A stretch of 17,642 bases of DNA from JBGSYN01 sp041750975 (GCA_041750975.1 JBGSYN010000121.1:1-17642); one strand, 5' to 3'; shown: positions 1 through 7,215, counted from the stretch's first letter. Notes: generated from the letters alone by a model not told the origin. Translations and numbers: made by a program.

Positions 1-136
1 GGATCGAAGCCGCGTTTTGTCGGCTCAAGGACTTTCGACGGGTGGCGACGCGCTACGACACACTGGCCCGGACATTTCGCGATGCCGTGGCGCTTGCCGC
101 CTTATACATGTTCTGGCTGTGATTGAGTCCAGACCC
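1..136 (+). mobile_element. Right end of an IS5-family insertion sequence (truncated by window edge)
   Basis: The first 136 bases carry the 3' end of a transposase gene. Fourteen bases after the last sense codon comes a candidate right terminal inverted repeat, GAGTCCAGACCC (125-136), followed by TA, a common target duplication for IS5-type elements. The left end lies outside the window, so the inverted-repeat pairing and target duplication cannot be checked here. The family call rests on the transposase C-terminus; the exact element boundary is inferred. Confidence 0.6.
3..122 (+). CDS. IS5-family DDE transposase, C-terminal 39 residues
   Basis: The frame opens at the window edge and reads IEAAFCRLKDFRRVATRYD, then about 20 more residues rich in Ala and Leu, ending FWL before TGA at 120-122. 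The stretch E-x3-F-x-R-L-K-D-F-R-R-x-A-x-R-Y-D is the hallmark C-terminal segment of IS5-group transposases; its glutamate is the last residue of the DDE triad, which holds the metal ions for strand cutting and transfer. Only this fragment is visible, so whether the full gene is intact is unknown. It sits immediately upstream of an unassigned, lower-GC stretch, which fits a mobile-element boundary. Family assignment is confident; subgroup is not. Confidence 0.85.
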   Translation: MEAAFCRLKDFRRVATRYDTLARTFRDAVALAALYMFWL

Positions 137-684
137 TAGACCTCCCGCCATAAATAACCAAGTTGTTTCACTCCTTAGGAAGAGAAGCAAAAAAAATAGC
201 GCAAGAAGGCTAATGCCTGCCAAAAACCTGCCAGTGTTTTCGAATACGGACGCGTAAAATACGGCTTCTCGATGAGATTTGCTCACCGGATCAATATCCT
301 ATTGGGGGCCGCGACGGAAACTATCCGATATTGTTCTCTATCGGCGGGGCTCAACCTCTCGTGGCACCTTAACCCTGTGCCCAAAGGTACACCCCACCCA
401 TTCTTCAGGGCAAAGAGTTCGGGCGCAATCATCGTCAGTCTGGCAAACTGGCGCCCCCCTCTTTATTTCTGTCATGCGCGTTATTTGACCCCTCTCCGTC
501 ACGGCAAACGCACACATTCCGAATGGTATACGATAATCGACGCAAGCTCCCTCTCCTTCACGTCTTTCGACTTCGTTGGCTGCGCTCGTAATATGTCGCG
601 AATTCCGAGAAGTCTAGGTGGATGCAAAGTGGGCTCATTGGTGAATAATCTCTTGAACGAAGCCGGACTGGCTACCGATGCGGC
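137..684. other. Intergenic stretch with no convincing gene
   Basis: About 550 bases between the IS end and the aminotransferase stop codon. It is visibly lower in GC than its surroundings, especially 150-300. The open frames across it (for example a 148-codon plus-strand frame ending at 718) have no recognisable motif, no clear ribosome site, and run into the opposite-strand aminotransferase. A small inverted repeat, CCGATA/TATCGG at 325-330 and 339-344, could form a weak 6-bp hairpin. I see no tRNA, no repeat array and no clear terminator. It may be decayed sequence left by insertion-element activity; that is inference. Confidence 0.5.
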
Positions 685-1617
685 TCATACCGTATCGCAT
701 TCGACCAGATCCCGATAAAGCTCCTGAATTCGACGCGTGACCGGGCCGGGGAGGCTGCCGTCACCAATTGTCCGTCCGTCGATCGAGGCGACCGGGGTTT
801 GGCCGCTGAAGGTGCCCGTCAAAAACGCCTCGTCGGCGCCGTAGGTCTCCACCAGGGAAAAATTCCGTTCAAAGACCGGGATGCCGTTCTTGCGGCAGAG
901 TTCGATCACCTTCGCTCGTGTGATGCCGTTCATGCAGTAATCGCCGCTCGAGGTCCAAACCTCGCCCTTGCGGACGATAAAGAAATTACAGGAATTGGTG
1001 GTGTTCACGAAGCCATGCGGGTCGAGCATCAGCGCTTCCTCGGCGCCCGCCTTCTCCGCCTGAATGGCGGCGAGAATACAATTCAGCTTGGAGTGGGAAT
1101 TGAGCTTCGGGTCCTGGCTCATCGGCAGCCCCCGGACCTGCGGCACGGTCGCGAGCCTGACCCCTCTTCGGCCCATCACCGAGATCGAATGCTCCATGAT
1201 GATCACCATGGTCGGCCCGAAACGCGACAGGCTCGGATGCTGGAACGGCCGCGCCTTGCGCCCGCGCGTCACCATCAACCGGGCATGCACGTCCTCGACC
1301 ATGCCGTTGGCCGCTCTGGTCCTTTCCAAGGCGTCGACGATGCCGGCCCGGTCCATGCCGAGATTGAGATCGATCGCCTTTGCCGCCTCGAACAGCCGGT
1401 CCAGATGGTCATCGAGAAAGGCCCATTGGCCATGATGCAGCCGCAGCCCCTCCCACACCCCGTCGCCCAGCATGAAGCCCGAATCATAGACGGAAACCTT
1501 GGCTTCTTCGCGCGGGACGATGGCGCCGTCGACATAGATGAGGATCGCATCGTTGCGTGTATCCGCCTCGGCATCATGGGCCGTGGCGCGTTTGGTGTTT
1601 GACTTTTCGTCGCCCAT
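685..1617 (-). CDS. Class IV PLP-dependent aminotransferase (D-amino acid/branched-chain type)
   Basis: The 310-residue cytosolic protein fits fold-type IV PLP transaminases, which move an amino group between an amino acid and a 2-oxo acid. The N-terminal signature D45-SGFMLGDGVWEGLR (45-59) is typical, as is the LTGT...TPV...DGR...GPVTRR C-terminal block (267-296). The PLP lysine is K177 in HSKLN. The residue that normally follows as Glu in V-T-E-G-S-S-S-N is Thr206 here (V204-N-T-T-N-S-C-N211), an odd change because that Glu contacts the PLP ring nitrogen. I chose the ATG at 1617: it begins MGDEKS, has GGAGGGA about 11 bases upstream, and gives normal family length; an upstream frame to 1722 adds 35 uncharacteristic residues. 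It is divergent from the RidA-like gene across 175 bases. Substrate (D- or branched-chain amino acid, or another) is unresolved. Confidence 0.87.
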   Translation of the reverse strand: MGDEKSNTKRATAHDAEADTRNDAILIYVDGAIVPREEAKVSVYDSGFMLGDGVWEGLRLHHGQWAFLDDHLDRLFEAAKAIDLNLGMDRAGIVDALERTRAANGMVEDVHARLMVTRGRKARPFQHPSLSRFGPTMVIIMEHSISVMGRRGVRLATVPQVRGLPMSQDPKLNSHSKLNCILAAIQAEKAGAEEALMLDPHGFVNTTNSCNFFIVRKGEVWTSSGDYCMNGITRAKVIELCRKNGIPVFERNFSLVETYGADEAFLTGTFSGQTPVASIDGRTIGDGSLPGPVTRRIQELYRDLVECDTV

Positions 1618-1792
1618 TCCTGTGTCGCTCCCTCCAACGTCTGCAACCCATCTGGCGGACCTCGTTGCATCGCCGTGAATAGGCAGTATGTCGCGTCGCC
1701 GGTCAACGCGCTCGACTCGCAAGCCACGATGCCCCGATCAAGACCGCCACCGCACCGATTTTCGAGAAGCTCCGGCTTCAGGGAGAACTGCC

Positions 1793-2131
1793 ATGACCAA
1801 GCGCTTCATCGTCGATGTTCCAGGCGTGCCGAAGTCGCCGTCGCCGATTTCGAACGCAGTCGTCGCCGGCAATACCTGCCACATCTCGGGGCAGCTTGCC
1901 GTGTATGAGGATGGCTATCGGCCGGGGACGGCTCGCGAGGAGGCCGAGCGGGCGTTCGATCTCGTCTTCATGATCGCCAGGGAAGCCGGGTTCCGCAAGG
2001 AGGATATCGTCTATGTCGATCTCGCCTTCGCCAATCTGAAAGACGATCTGGCGGAGGTCAACGCGCTCTATGGCGAGCTGTTCGATCCACGCCCGGCGCG
2101 CACGATCTATCAGGCCGCCGCCCGTGCCTGA
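1793..2131 (+). CDS. RidA/YjgF family protein, C-terminally shortened
   Basis: The protein of 112 residues matches the RidA (YjgF/YER057c/UK114) fold, whose best known members hydrolyse reactive enamine/imine intermediates made by PLP enzymes. Visible family marks are GNTCHISGQL (26-35), the A-x-R-AFDLVF helix and the segment VNALYGELFDPRPARTIYQ (89-107), with R103 at the conserved catalytic/substrate-binding arginine. The start ATG has GGGAG seven bases upstream. Family members are usually about 125-130 residues and end in R-L-P-x-G-x-x-V-E-I-E-A-I-A. Here translation stops just after QAAARA, so the last strand and its conserved glutamate are missing. The stop lies only two bases from the convergent stop of the secreted-protein gene. 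Pairing with the divergent aminotransferase supports a role beside a PLP enzyme, but activity is doubtful; it may be a decayed copy. Confidence 0.8.
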   Translation: MTKRFIVDVPGVPKSPSPISNAVVAGNTCHISGQLAVYEDGYRPGTAREEAERAFDLVFMIAREAGFRKEDIVYVDLAFANLKDDLAEVNALYGELFDPRPARTIYQAAARA

Positions 2132-2133
2132 CT

Positions 2134-2856
2134 CTACCTGTCCACTTTACCCGGCAGACTAAGGTCGTCCGACGCAACATCGAAGATGTCGACCACGCAC
2201 AAAAGCGGTGCATGAACGCTCGCATTGACCCGAAGCCCCGCCGTCACACCGTCAAAAGAGGCGGCTTCGACGGCCGCGATCTCCCTACAAAGAACATGCA
2301 CCTCGACCGTATCGGCATCGATCAGAGGTTCCAATCCCGGACTATCGATTAGGATGGGAAGGCCCGGCCAGGTCTTGGGTAGGCGCGGCGTCGCCCCTTC
2401 GGGAATATCGATCACCTTGAGCGATCCCGGCCCACAGGCCTCGTCCGGCCCGAGCACGACCCAGTGACTGTGCCAGACATTGCCGTCATTGCCGGGATCG
2501 CCGTCGCTGTTCTCGTCATAAAGCGGCGTGTCGTCGAAATCCGGGTGGGCGGTCACGGCTAGAGCCAGAATTCCGGCGTCGCGCTCGAAGCCGATCTCGA
2601 ACGGGTCGATGCTGGTCGGCCAGACATAGGAGAAGACCTCGCTCCCGGCGAGCTTGCCCGTGGCTGCGGGCTTGCTGGCGCCGGCCTGGCCTGAAACCCC
2701 CATATGAAAGATCAGGACGTCGTCCTCAGCCGTGACCTTGGCATGGACGATGTCGAAAGCCGCTGCGACGTCCTTGGACGCCGAAGCCGCTATGCCTCCA
2801 TCCTCGGGGCCATGGGCGAGGGCCGGTGCGCCAGCAGCCAGAAGTGCTGTGAGCAT
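2134..2856 (-). CDS. Conserved secreted/periplasmic protein of unknown function
   Basis: From the ATG at 2856 the protein has 240 residues and begins MLTALLAAGAPALAHG, a hydrophobic stretch ending in an AxA-type cleavage site, so export is likely. The mature part has an acidic stretch (about residues 106-124, D/N/G-rich, possibly metal or Ca2+ binding), a WHSHW motif (128-132) and cysteines at 141, 190 and 220. I recognise this general type as a conserved hypothetical of Alphaproteobacteria but know no assigned function. The start is uncertain: the ATG has no ribosome site and the signal would lack a positive n-region. The frame continues upstream without ATG into the MarR gene, and a ribosome-like AGGAG lies at 2907-2911. 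The gene follows the MarR gene (stop 2936) and is probably co-transcribed with it. Confidence 0.7.
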   Translation of the reverse strand: MLTALLAAGAPALAHGPEDGGIAASASKDVAAAFDIVHAKVTAEDDVLIFHMGVSGQAGASKPAATGKLAGSEVFSYVWPTSIDPFEIGFERDAGILALAVTAHPDFDDTPLYDENSDGDPGNDGNVWHSHWVVLGPDEACGPGSLKVIDIPEGATPRLPKTWPGLPILIDSPGLEPLIDADTVEVHVLCREIAAVEAASFDGVTAGLRVNASVHAPLLCVVDIFDVASDDLSLPGKVDR

Positions 2857-2935
2857 TAGTGGGCAGGCATAGTCGAACTCGGTTTTCCGTGGAATAGTGA
2901 CAATGTCTCCTGTCTTGCGAGAGGTGGGTTGGACA

Positions 2936-3607
2936 TCAGGACGCCTCGTCTGTTGCCGCAGGCGGGGCGTCCGCTCGTTCGGCCTCGTCGGCCGTTGCAA
3001 ACCGCTTCCAGGCGGCTGCCGCGTCGGCTTTCGAGGCCGTTTCATGCTCGGAGCAGTCGAGGCGCAGGGCTGCGTCACCGAATGCCGCGTTCACGAAAGC
3101 GCAATGATGGGGTGCCGCCGGATCGGCGTGGAAGTTCGGCCGGAAGTAATGGCAGGTCGCGCACATGCGCTGCACCGGGATGGCGCCTCGAACCTGCAAT
3201 GCCCGGATCATCTTGGTGAGGCCCTTGAGGAACACCGCCTGTTCCGCAGGCTCAAGCTCGCCGATGGCGCCGAGCAACGCATCCGGCCATTGAGCAACCC
3301 CATCCGCGGCGTGCTTGCCGGTGGACGTCGGATGCAGCCTGGTGGCGCGGGCGTCGTCAGGATCGGAGATCTTCTCCAGATGTCCTTTTCGCACCAGTGC
3401 TGAAACCGCGTCGCTGGCGGTCGGCTGGGTCACCGCAATTTCCTCGGCGACCGTCGTCACTCGAGCCGGGCCCCGCGCAACGAGGTGAACAAGAATTTGC
3501 GCCTGGGTCGGCGTCAAACCGGATGTTTCGGTTTGACGCCATTGCTCGGCCCGCAGAAACGTACCGATCTTCGCCAAACCCGTAACGATATGTGTCTCGG
3601 CCGACAT
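2936..3607 (-). CDS. MarR-family winged-helix regulator with C-terminal four-cysteine extension
   Basis: The 223-residue protein has a MarR core in residues 1-140: helix SGLTPTQAQILVHLVARG (29-46), recognition region VTQPTASDAVSALVRKGHLEKI (59-80), and wing SDPDDARATRLHPTSTG (81-97). MarR proteins bind palindromic DNA as dimers and usually repress their own and neighbouring genes. Unlike typical 140-160 residue members it carries about 80 extra residues with C149-A-T-C152, H-H-C169 and L-R-L-D-C185-S-E-H, a pattern able to bind zinc or an Fe-S cluster. The ATG at 3607 has GGAGAG four bases upstream. The gene sits 49 bases beyond the last ABC gene but has its own promoter with an embedded palindrome, and is followed by the secreted-protein gene. 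Regulator identity is firm; a metal or redox sensor role is inference. Confidence 0.88.
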   Translation of the reverse strand: MSAETHIVTGLAKIGTFLRAEQWRQTETSGLTPTQAQILVHLVARGPARVTTVAEEIAVTQPTASDAVSALVRKGHLEKISDPDDARATRLHPTSTGKHAADGVAQWPDALLGAIGELEPAEQAVFLKGLTKMIRALQVRGAIPVQRMCATCHYFRPNFHADPAAPHHCAFVNAAFGDAALRLDCSEHETASKADAAAAWKRFATADEAERADAPPAATDEAS

Positions 3608-3632
3608 CGGCTCTCCAGTACTGTCGGCGGCA

Positions 3633-3660
3633 CATATATAGGAGTCCTATTTAATATCAA
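3633..3660 (-). promoter_or_regulatory. Sigma70-like promoter of the MarR gene
   Basis: Read on the minus strand, TTGATA (3660-3655, 5 of 6 to the -35 consensus) and TATATG (3638-3633, a fair -10) are separated by 16 bases. This predicts transcription starting near 3626 and a leader of about 19 bases before the MarR ATG. The -35 element overlaps the TGA stop (3657-3659) of the upstream ABC ATPase gene, so the two transcription units abut. Confidence 0.6.
3638..3650. promoter_or_regulatory. 13-base palindrome, probable MarR autoregulatory operator
   Basis: ATAGGA-G-TCCTAT is a perfect 6+1+6 inverted repeat. It fills most of the spacer between the -35 and -10 elements of the MarR promoter and touches the -10, so a bound dimer would block polymerase. 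Position and symmetry fit MarR-type autorepression; binding itself is inferred. Confidence 0.6.
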
Positions 3661-5309
3661 GCCACTTCAGCGATCTCCGGCACCGGCGAGGCTTTGAGCA
3701 GGGCTTGGGTGTAGGAATGGGCAGGGGCTTCGAAGATCTGACGGACGGTGCCGGTTTCGACCACCTTGCCGTCCTTCATCACCATCACCCGGTCGGCGAT
3801 GTCGTGGATCACCGGCAGATCATGCGCGATGAAGATGTAGGAGAGACCCAAACGGTCGCGCAGATCGGCCAGTAGTTTGATGACCTGCGCCTGGATCGAG
3901 ACGTCGAGGGCCGAGACCGCCTCGTCGCAGATGATCACCTCGGGCTCGAGTGCCAGGGCCCGGGCGATGGCGATGCGTTGCCGCTGGCCGCCCGAGAACT
4001 GGTGCGGATAGCGCCTTGCATGGTCCGGGCGCATGCCGACCTTGTCGAGCAGATCGTCGACCCGCTGCCGCCATTCCTCGCGCGGTACGACGTTGCGGTG
4101 AATGCGCCAAGCTTCGGCGATGAGCTCGAAGACGTTCATGCGTGGGTTCAAGGAGGAGTAGGGGTCCTGAAACACCGCCTGCACCTTGCGCCGATAGGCG
4201 AAGAGCGTATCCCGTTCGAGCGTGACGATATCCTCGCCTCGATAATGCGCCGTCCCGCCGCTCGGCGTTTCGAGCTTCAGCAGGGTGCGGGCGAGCGTCG
4301 ACTTGCCGGAGCCGGATTCGCCGACAATCCCCAAAACCTCGCCCGGCATCAAGACGAAATCGACGCCGTCGACGGCCTTGACGACCTCGCCCGTATCCCG
4401 CCGGAACATACCCTTGGTGATCGGGTAATGCTTGGCGAGGCCTCGCACCTCGAAGAGGGGCTGCGCTCGGTCCTCGCCCTGGGCATCCTCGACCAGAGCG
4501 CCGCGTCCGGGGATCGTGCCCATCAGTCGCTGTGTATAGGCGTGCTTCGGCCGGTTGAAGATCTCGCGGATCGGGCCGGTCTCGACGATCTCGCCCGCCT
4601 GCATCACCGCCACCCGCTCTGCGACCTCGGCGACCACCCCAAGATCGTGGGTGATCAGGAGCAGCCCCATGCCGGTCTCGGTTCGCAATTCCTCCAGGAG
4701 CTTCAGGATCTGCGCCTGAACGGTGACGTCGAGTGCTGTCGTCGGCTCATCGGCAATGAGGATCTCGGGCCTGAGCGCCAGGGCCATGGCGATCATCACC
4801 CGCTGTCGCTGGCCACCCGAAAACTGATGCGGATAGTCGTCCGCGCGGCGCGACGGATCGGGAATGTCGACCCGGCCCAGCAATTCCAGCGTCCGCTCAC
4901 GCACCGCCTTGCCGCTGACGCCGTGGGCGCGCAGGGCCTCGCCGATCTGCCAGCCGATCGAATAGACCGGGTTGAGATGCGCCAGCGTATCCTGGAAGAT
5001 CATCGCGATCTTGCGGCCCTGCAGATCCCGCCGCTCGTCGACCGGCATCCGCAACAGATCCCGGCCGCCATAAAGCACCTCGCCGCCAAGGATATTGCCG
5101 GGCGGACAGTCGATCAGGTTCATGATCGCAGACGCGCTGACACTCTTGCCCGAGCCGCTTTCGCCGAGGATGGCAAGGGTTTCGCCACGATCGAGGTGGA
5201 ACGAGACATTGCGCACGGCATGGACGTCGCCATGCGTCGTGTGGAAATCGACACTGAGATTGCGGACCTCGAGCAAATGCTCGCCGCTTGCAGCGGTGCT
5301 ATCAGTCAC
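3657..5309 (-). CDS. Oligopeptide/dipeptide-type ABC transporter, fused DppD-DppF ATPase (cassette 1)
   Basis: The 550-residue cytoplasmic protein has two complete nucleotide-binding domains in one chain and powers import through the two permeases encoded upstream. Domain 1: Walker A GESGSGKS (49-56), Q-loop Q106, signature FSGGQ (163-167), Walker B LIADEP (184-189), H221. Domain 2: Walker A GESGSGKS (330-337), Q381, signature FSGGQ (438-442), Walker B IICDEA (459-464), H496. The oligopeptide-importer C-terminal motif follows each domain (HAYTQRLM, HSYTQALL). Start is GTG at 5309, which overlaps the end of the permease-C gene by eight bases, implying translational coupling. It is the last gene of cassette 1; the MarR promoter begins over its stop codon. 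Both ATPase sites look intact. Substrate unknown. Confidence 0.95.
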   Translation of the reverse strand: MTDSTAASGEHLLEVRNLSVDFHTTHGDVHAVRNVSFHLDRGETLAILGESGSGKSVSASAIMNLIDCPPGNILGGEVLYGGRDLLRMPVDERRDLQGRKIAMIFQDTLAHLNPVYSIGWQIGEALRAHGVSGKAVRERTLELLGRVDIPDPSRRADDYPHQFSGGQRQRVMIAMALALRPEILIADEPTTALDVTVQAQILKLLEELRTETGMGLLLITHDLGVVAEVAERVAVMQAGEIVETGPIREIFNRPKHAYTQRLMGTIPGRGALVEDAQGEDRAQPLFEVRGLAKHYPITKGMFRRDTGEVVKAVDGVDFVLMPGEVLGIVGESGSGKSTLARTLLKLETPSGGTAHYRGEDIVTLERDTLFAYRRKVQAVFQDPYSSLNPRMNVFELIAEAWRIHRNVVPREEWRQRVDDLLDKVGMRPDHARRYPHQFSGGQRQRIAIARALALEPEVIICDEAVSALDVSIQAQVIKLLADLRDRLGLSYIFIAHDLPVIHDIADRVMVMKDGKVVETGTVRQIFEAPAHSYTQALLKASPVPEIAEVA

Positions 5310-6225
5310 TGCGCGAGCCGATTTCGAGACGCCAGCGCTGCTCCGGATCGTTGACCGTGCGCAGCCAACTCGAGAGCAGGTTCAAGGACATGGTGGTGAG
5401 GATGATCATCAGGCCCGGCCAGAACGCCAGCCACCAGGCGCTGCCTAGATAGTTGCGGCCCTGCGCCACCATCAGGCCCCAGGTCATGTCGGGCGGCTGG
5501 ATGCCGATCCCCAGAAAGCTCAGCGCCGACTCGACCAGCATGACGAAGGCGAAGTCGAGCGTGGCGATGGTGATCAGGGTCGGCACCACCAGCGGCAGGA
5601 TGTGGCGGCCGAGAATACGGCCGGAGCTCGCTCCCATCACCTTGGCGGCGGCAACGAACACCCGTTCGCGCATTTCCAGGACCTCCGCCCTGGTGGTCCG
5701 CAGATAGAGGGGAATGCGGGTGAAAGCGAGGACGGCGATCATGCTGAAGACCGAGGGCTCGAAGATGTAGAGCACGACGACGGCCAAGAGCAGGGAGGGA
5801 AAGCTCATGATGATATCGGCAAGGCGCATGATGAGGCCGCCGATCCAGCCGCCGACATAGCCTGCAATGAGGCCGAAACAGGCGCCGATAATCATCGCAC
5901 AGGCGACCGCGGCGACGGCGATGCCGATGGTGTTCTGTGCCGCCACGGCAAGCCGCGCCAGGATGCTGCGCCCGAGGGCATCCGCACCCAGAATGAACGC
6001 AAAACCGCGCTCGAGCTCAAAGGGCGCCGCGTTGCGGGCACTAAGGTTCATCGTCGTCGCCGGACCATCGAGCAGCATCGGCGCTAGGAGCGCGCAGGCC
6101 AGCATGAGCAGGAGCCAAAAGGCCGAAACGAAGGCGAATTTGTCGTTCCACAAGAGCCGCAGATAGGAGGCGCGCTGCGAGTCGGGCTCGGCCACGGGCT
6201 TGCTGGGGGCAACATCGCTTGCCAT
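5302..6225 (-). CDS. Oligopeptide/dipeptide-type ABC permease, DppC-like (cassette 1)
   Basis: The inner-membrane permease has 307 residues. A short cytoplasmic N-terminus precedes a first membrane helix (about 30-52) and a periplasmic loop ending in ILGADALGRSILARL (about 78-92), the classic DppC/OppC landmark. A bundle of hydrophobic helices follows, with the EAA-type coupling loop EVLEMRERVFVAAAKVMGAS (about 180-199) that docks on the ATPase, then the typical SALSFLGIGIQPPDMTWG. Its ATG overlaps the stop of the B permease as TGATG, and its own stop overlaps the GTG of the ATPase gene, so the three genes are translationally coupled. Nothing is broken or missing compared with the family. Confidence 0.94.
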   Translation of the reverse strand: MASDVAPSKPVAEPDSQRASYLRLLWNDKFAFVSAFWLLLMLACALLAPMLLDGPATTMNLSARNAAPFELERGFAFILGADALGRSILARLAVAAQNTIGIAVAAVACAMIIGACFGLIAGYVGGWIGGLIMRLADIIMSFPSLLLAVVVLYIFEPSVFSMIAVLAFTRIPLYLRTTRAEVLEMRERVFVAAAKVMGASSGRILGRHILPLVVPTLITIATLDFAFVMLVESALSFLGIGIQPPDMTWGLMVAQGRNYLGSAWWLAFWPGLMIILTTMSLNLLSSWLRTVNDPEQRWRLEIGSRSD

Positions 6226-7142
6226 CAGCCGTGCCTGATCCTTGGATCGAGCACGGCATAGCCCAGATCGATCAGCAGGTTCATGAGGAAGATCAGGAGG
6301 GCCGTCATCATGATCGCGGTCTGGACCAGGGCGAAATCGCGTTGCGTGATCGCGTCGATCATCAGATTGCCAATGCCCGGAAAGCCGAAAATGGTCTCGA
6401 CCACCACCGCCCCGTTCAAGAGGCCCACCGCCTGATCACCGGCGACGGTAAGGATCGGCAGCATGGCGTTGCGCAGCGCATGCACGAAGATGATGGTCCG
6501 CTCGCGCACTCCTTTGGCCCGCGCCGTTTTGACATAGGCCGAGGCAAGGGCGGTGATCATTGAATTGCGCACCACCTGCAGGATCAGTCCGAACGGCCTG
6601 AGGAACAGCACGGCTACCGGCATGATCCAATGCCAGGGCGAGCCGACCCCCGAGGTCGGCAGCCAGCCGAACGAGACCGCGAACAGAAGGATGCCGACAA
6701 TGGCGATCCAGAAATCCGGCGCACTGGCGCCGGCGATCGAGGCGACACTGGCGATGCGGTCGAAGAGGCCGCCGGGCTTGGCCGCCGCCAGCGAGCCGAT
6801 GACGATCGCACTGCTGACCACCAGCAGCATGGTCAAAAGTGCGAGGCGGATGGTCCAGGGATAGGCGTCCAACACGACATCGATGGCCGGCCGCTCCTTG
6901 CGGATCGACATGCCGAAATCCAACCGGGAGAGATCTTGCAGGTAATGGCCGAACTGGACGATCAGCGGATCGTCGAAGCCATGCATCTCGCGGAATTGCT
7001 GGCGCGCCTCGAGCGAGGCGTCGATCGGCAGATAGAGATTGGTCGGATCGCCGGTGAGGCGCGAAAGGAAGAAGACGAGGATCAAGAGCCCGATCAGGGC
7101 CAATCCGCTGGAGAGTGTCCTTCGCCCGATATAGTCCGCCAA
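6225..7142 (-). CDS. Oligopeptide/dipeptide-type ABC permease, DppB-like (cassette 1)
   Basis: The inner-membrane permease has 305 residues. Helix 1 (about 9-29) leads into R-L-TGDPTNLYLP, the DppB-type periplasmic segment. Further on are FWIAIVGI and the coupling-loop region with AYVKTARAKGVRERTIIFVHALRNAMLPI (within about 195-225), characteristic of B permeases, and the C-terminus ends GYAVLDPRIRHG. The start is TTG at 7142: an in-frame stop lies four codons upstream, and starting later would remove helix 1. The ribosome site is poor (AGG only). A 10-bp hairpin lies between this gene and the binding-protein gene. The cassette-2 counterpart has exactly the same length if its ATT start is accepted. 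Confidence 0.94.
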   Translation of the reverse strand: MADYIGRRTLSSGLALIGLLILVFFLSRLTGDPTNLYLPIDASLEARQQFREMHGFDDPLIVQFGHYLQDLSRLDFGMSIRKERPAIDVVLDAYPWTIRLALLTMLLVVSSAIVIGSLAAAKPGGLFDRIASVASIAGASAPDFWIAIVGILLFAVSFGWLPTSGVGSPWHWIMPVAVLFLRPFGLILQVVRNSMITALASAYVKTARAKGVRERTIIFVHALRNAMLPILTVAGDQAVGLLNGAVVVETIFGFPGIGNLMIDAITQRDFALVQTAIMMTALLIFLMNLLIDLGYAVLDPRIRHG

Positions 7143-7176
7143 GGCCTAGGAACCCCGCATCTGCCCCATGAGAGCT

Positions 7177-7204
7177 GCCTGAGCGGACACGCTGCCGCTC
7201 AGGC
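7177..7204 (-). other. Strong intercistronic hairpin between binding protein 1 and permease B1
   Basis: GCCTGAGCGG (7177-7186) and CCGCTCAGGC (7195-7204) form a perfect 10-bp GC-rich stem with an 8-base loop. In the transcribed direction it starts 11 bases after the binding-protein stop codon and ends 34 bases before the permease TTG. No U-run follows, so a mRNA-stabilising or partial attenuation role is more likely than full intrinsic termination. The same arrangement occurs in cassette 2. Confidence 0.7.
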
Positions 7205-7215
7205 CAGCCGATCTT

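Noticed and set aside
53..286. Minus-strand frame with a hydrophobic helix (possible small membrane protein)
   Set aside because: It overlaps the transposase coding end in antisense and no family or conserved neighbour supports it; the hydrophobic run is encoded by an A-rich stretch and may be chance.
325..344. CCGATA/TATCGG hairpin as a terminator or small RNA
   Set aside because: Short AT-containing stem with no T-run and no adjacent gene end in the right orientation.
272..718. 148-codon plus-strand frame in the left gap
   Set aside because: No motif, no clear ribosome site, and its end runs antisense into the aminotransferase gene.
3978..5354. 458-codon plus-strand frame opposite the ABC ATPase
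   Set aside because: Antisense shadow; the minus frame has two complete sets of Walker and signature motifs.
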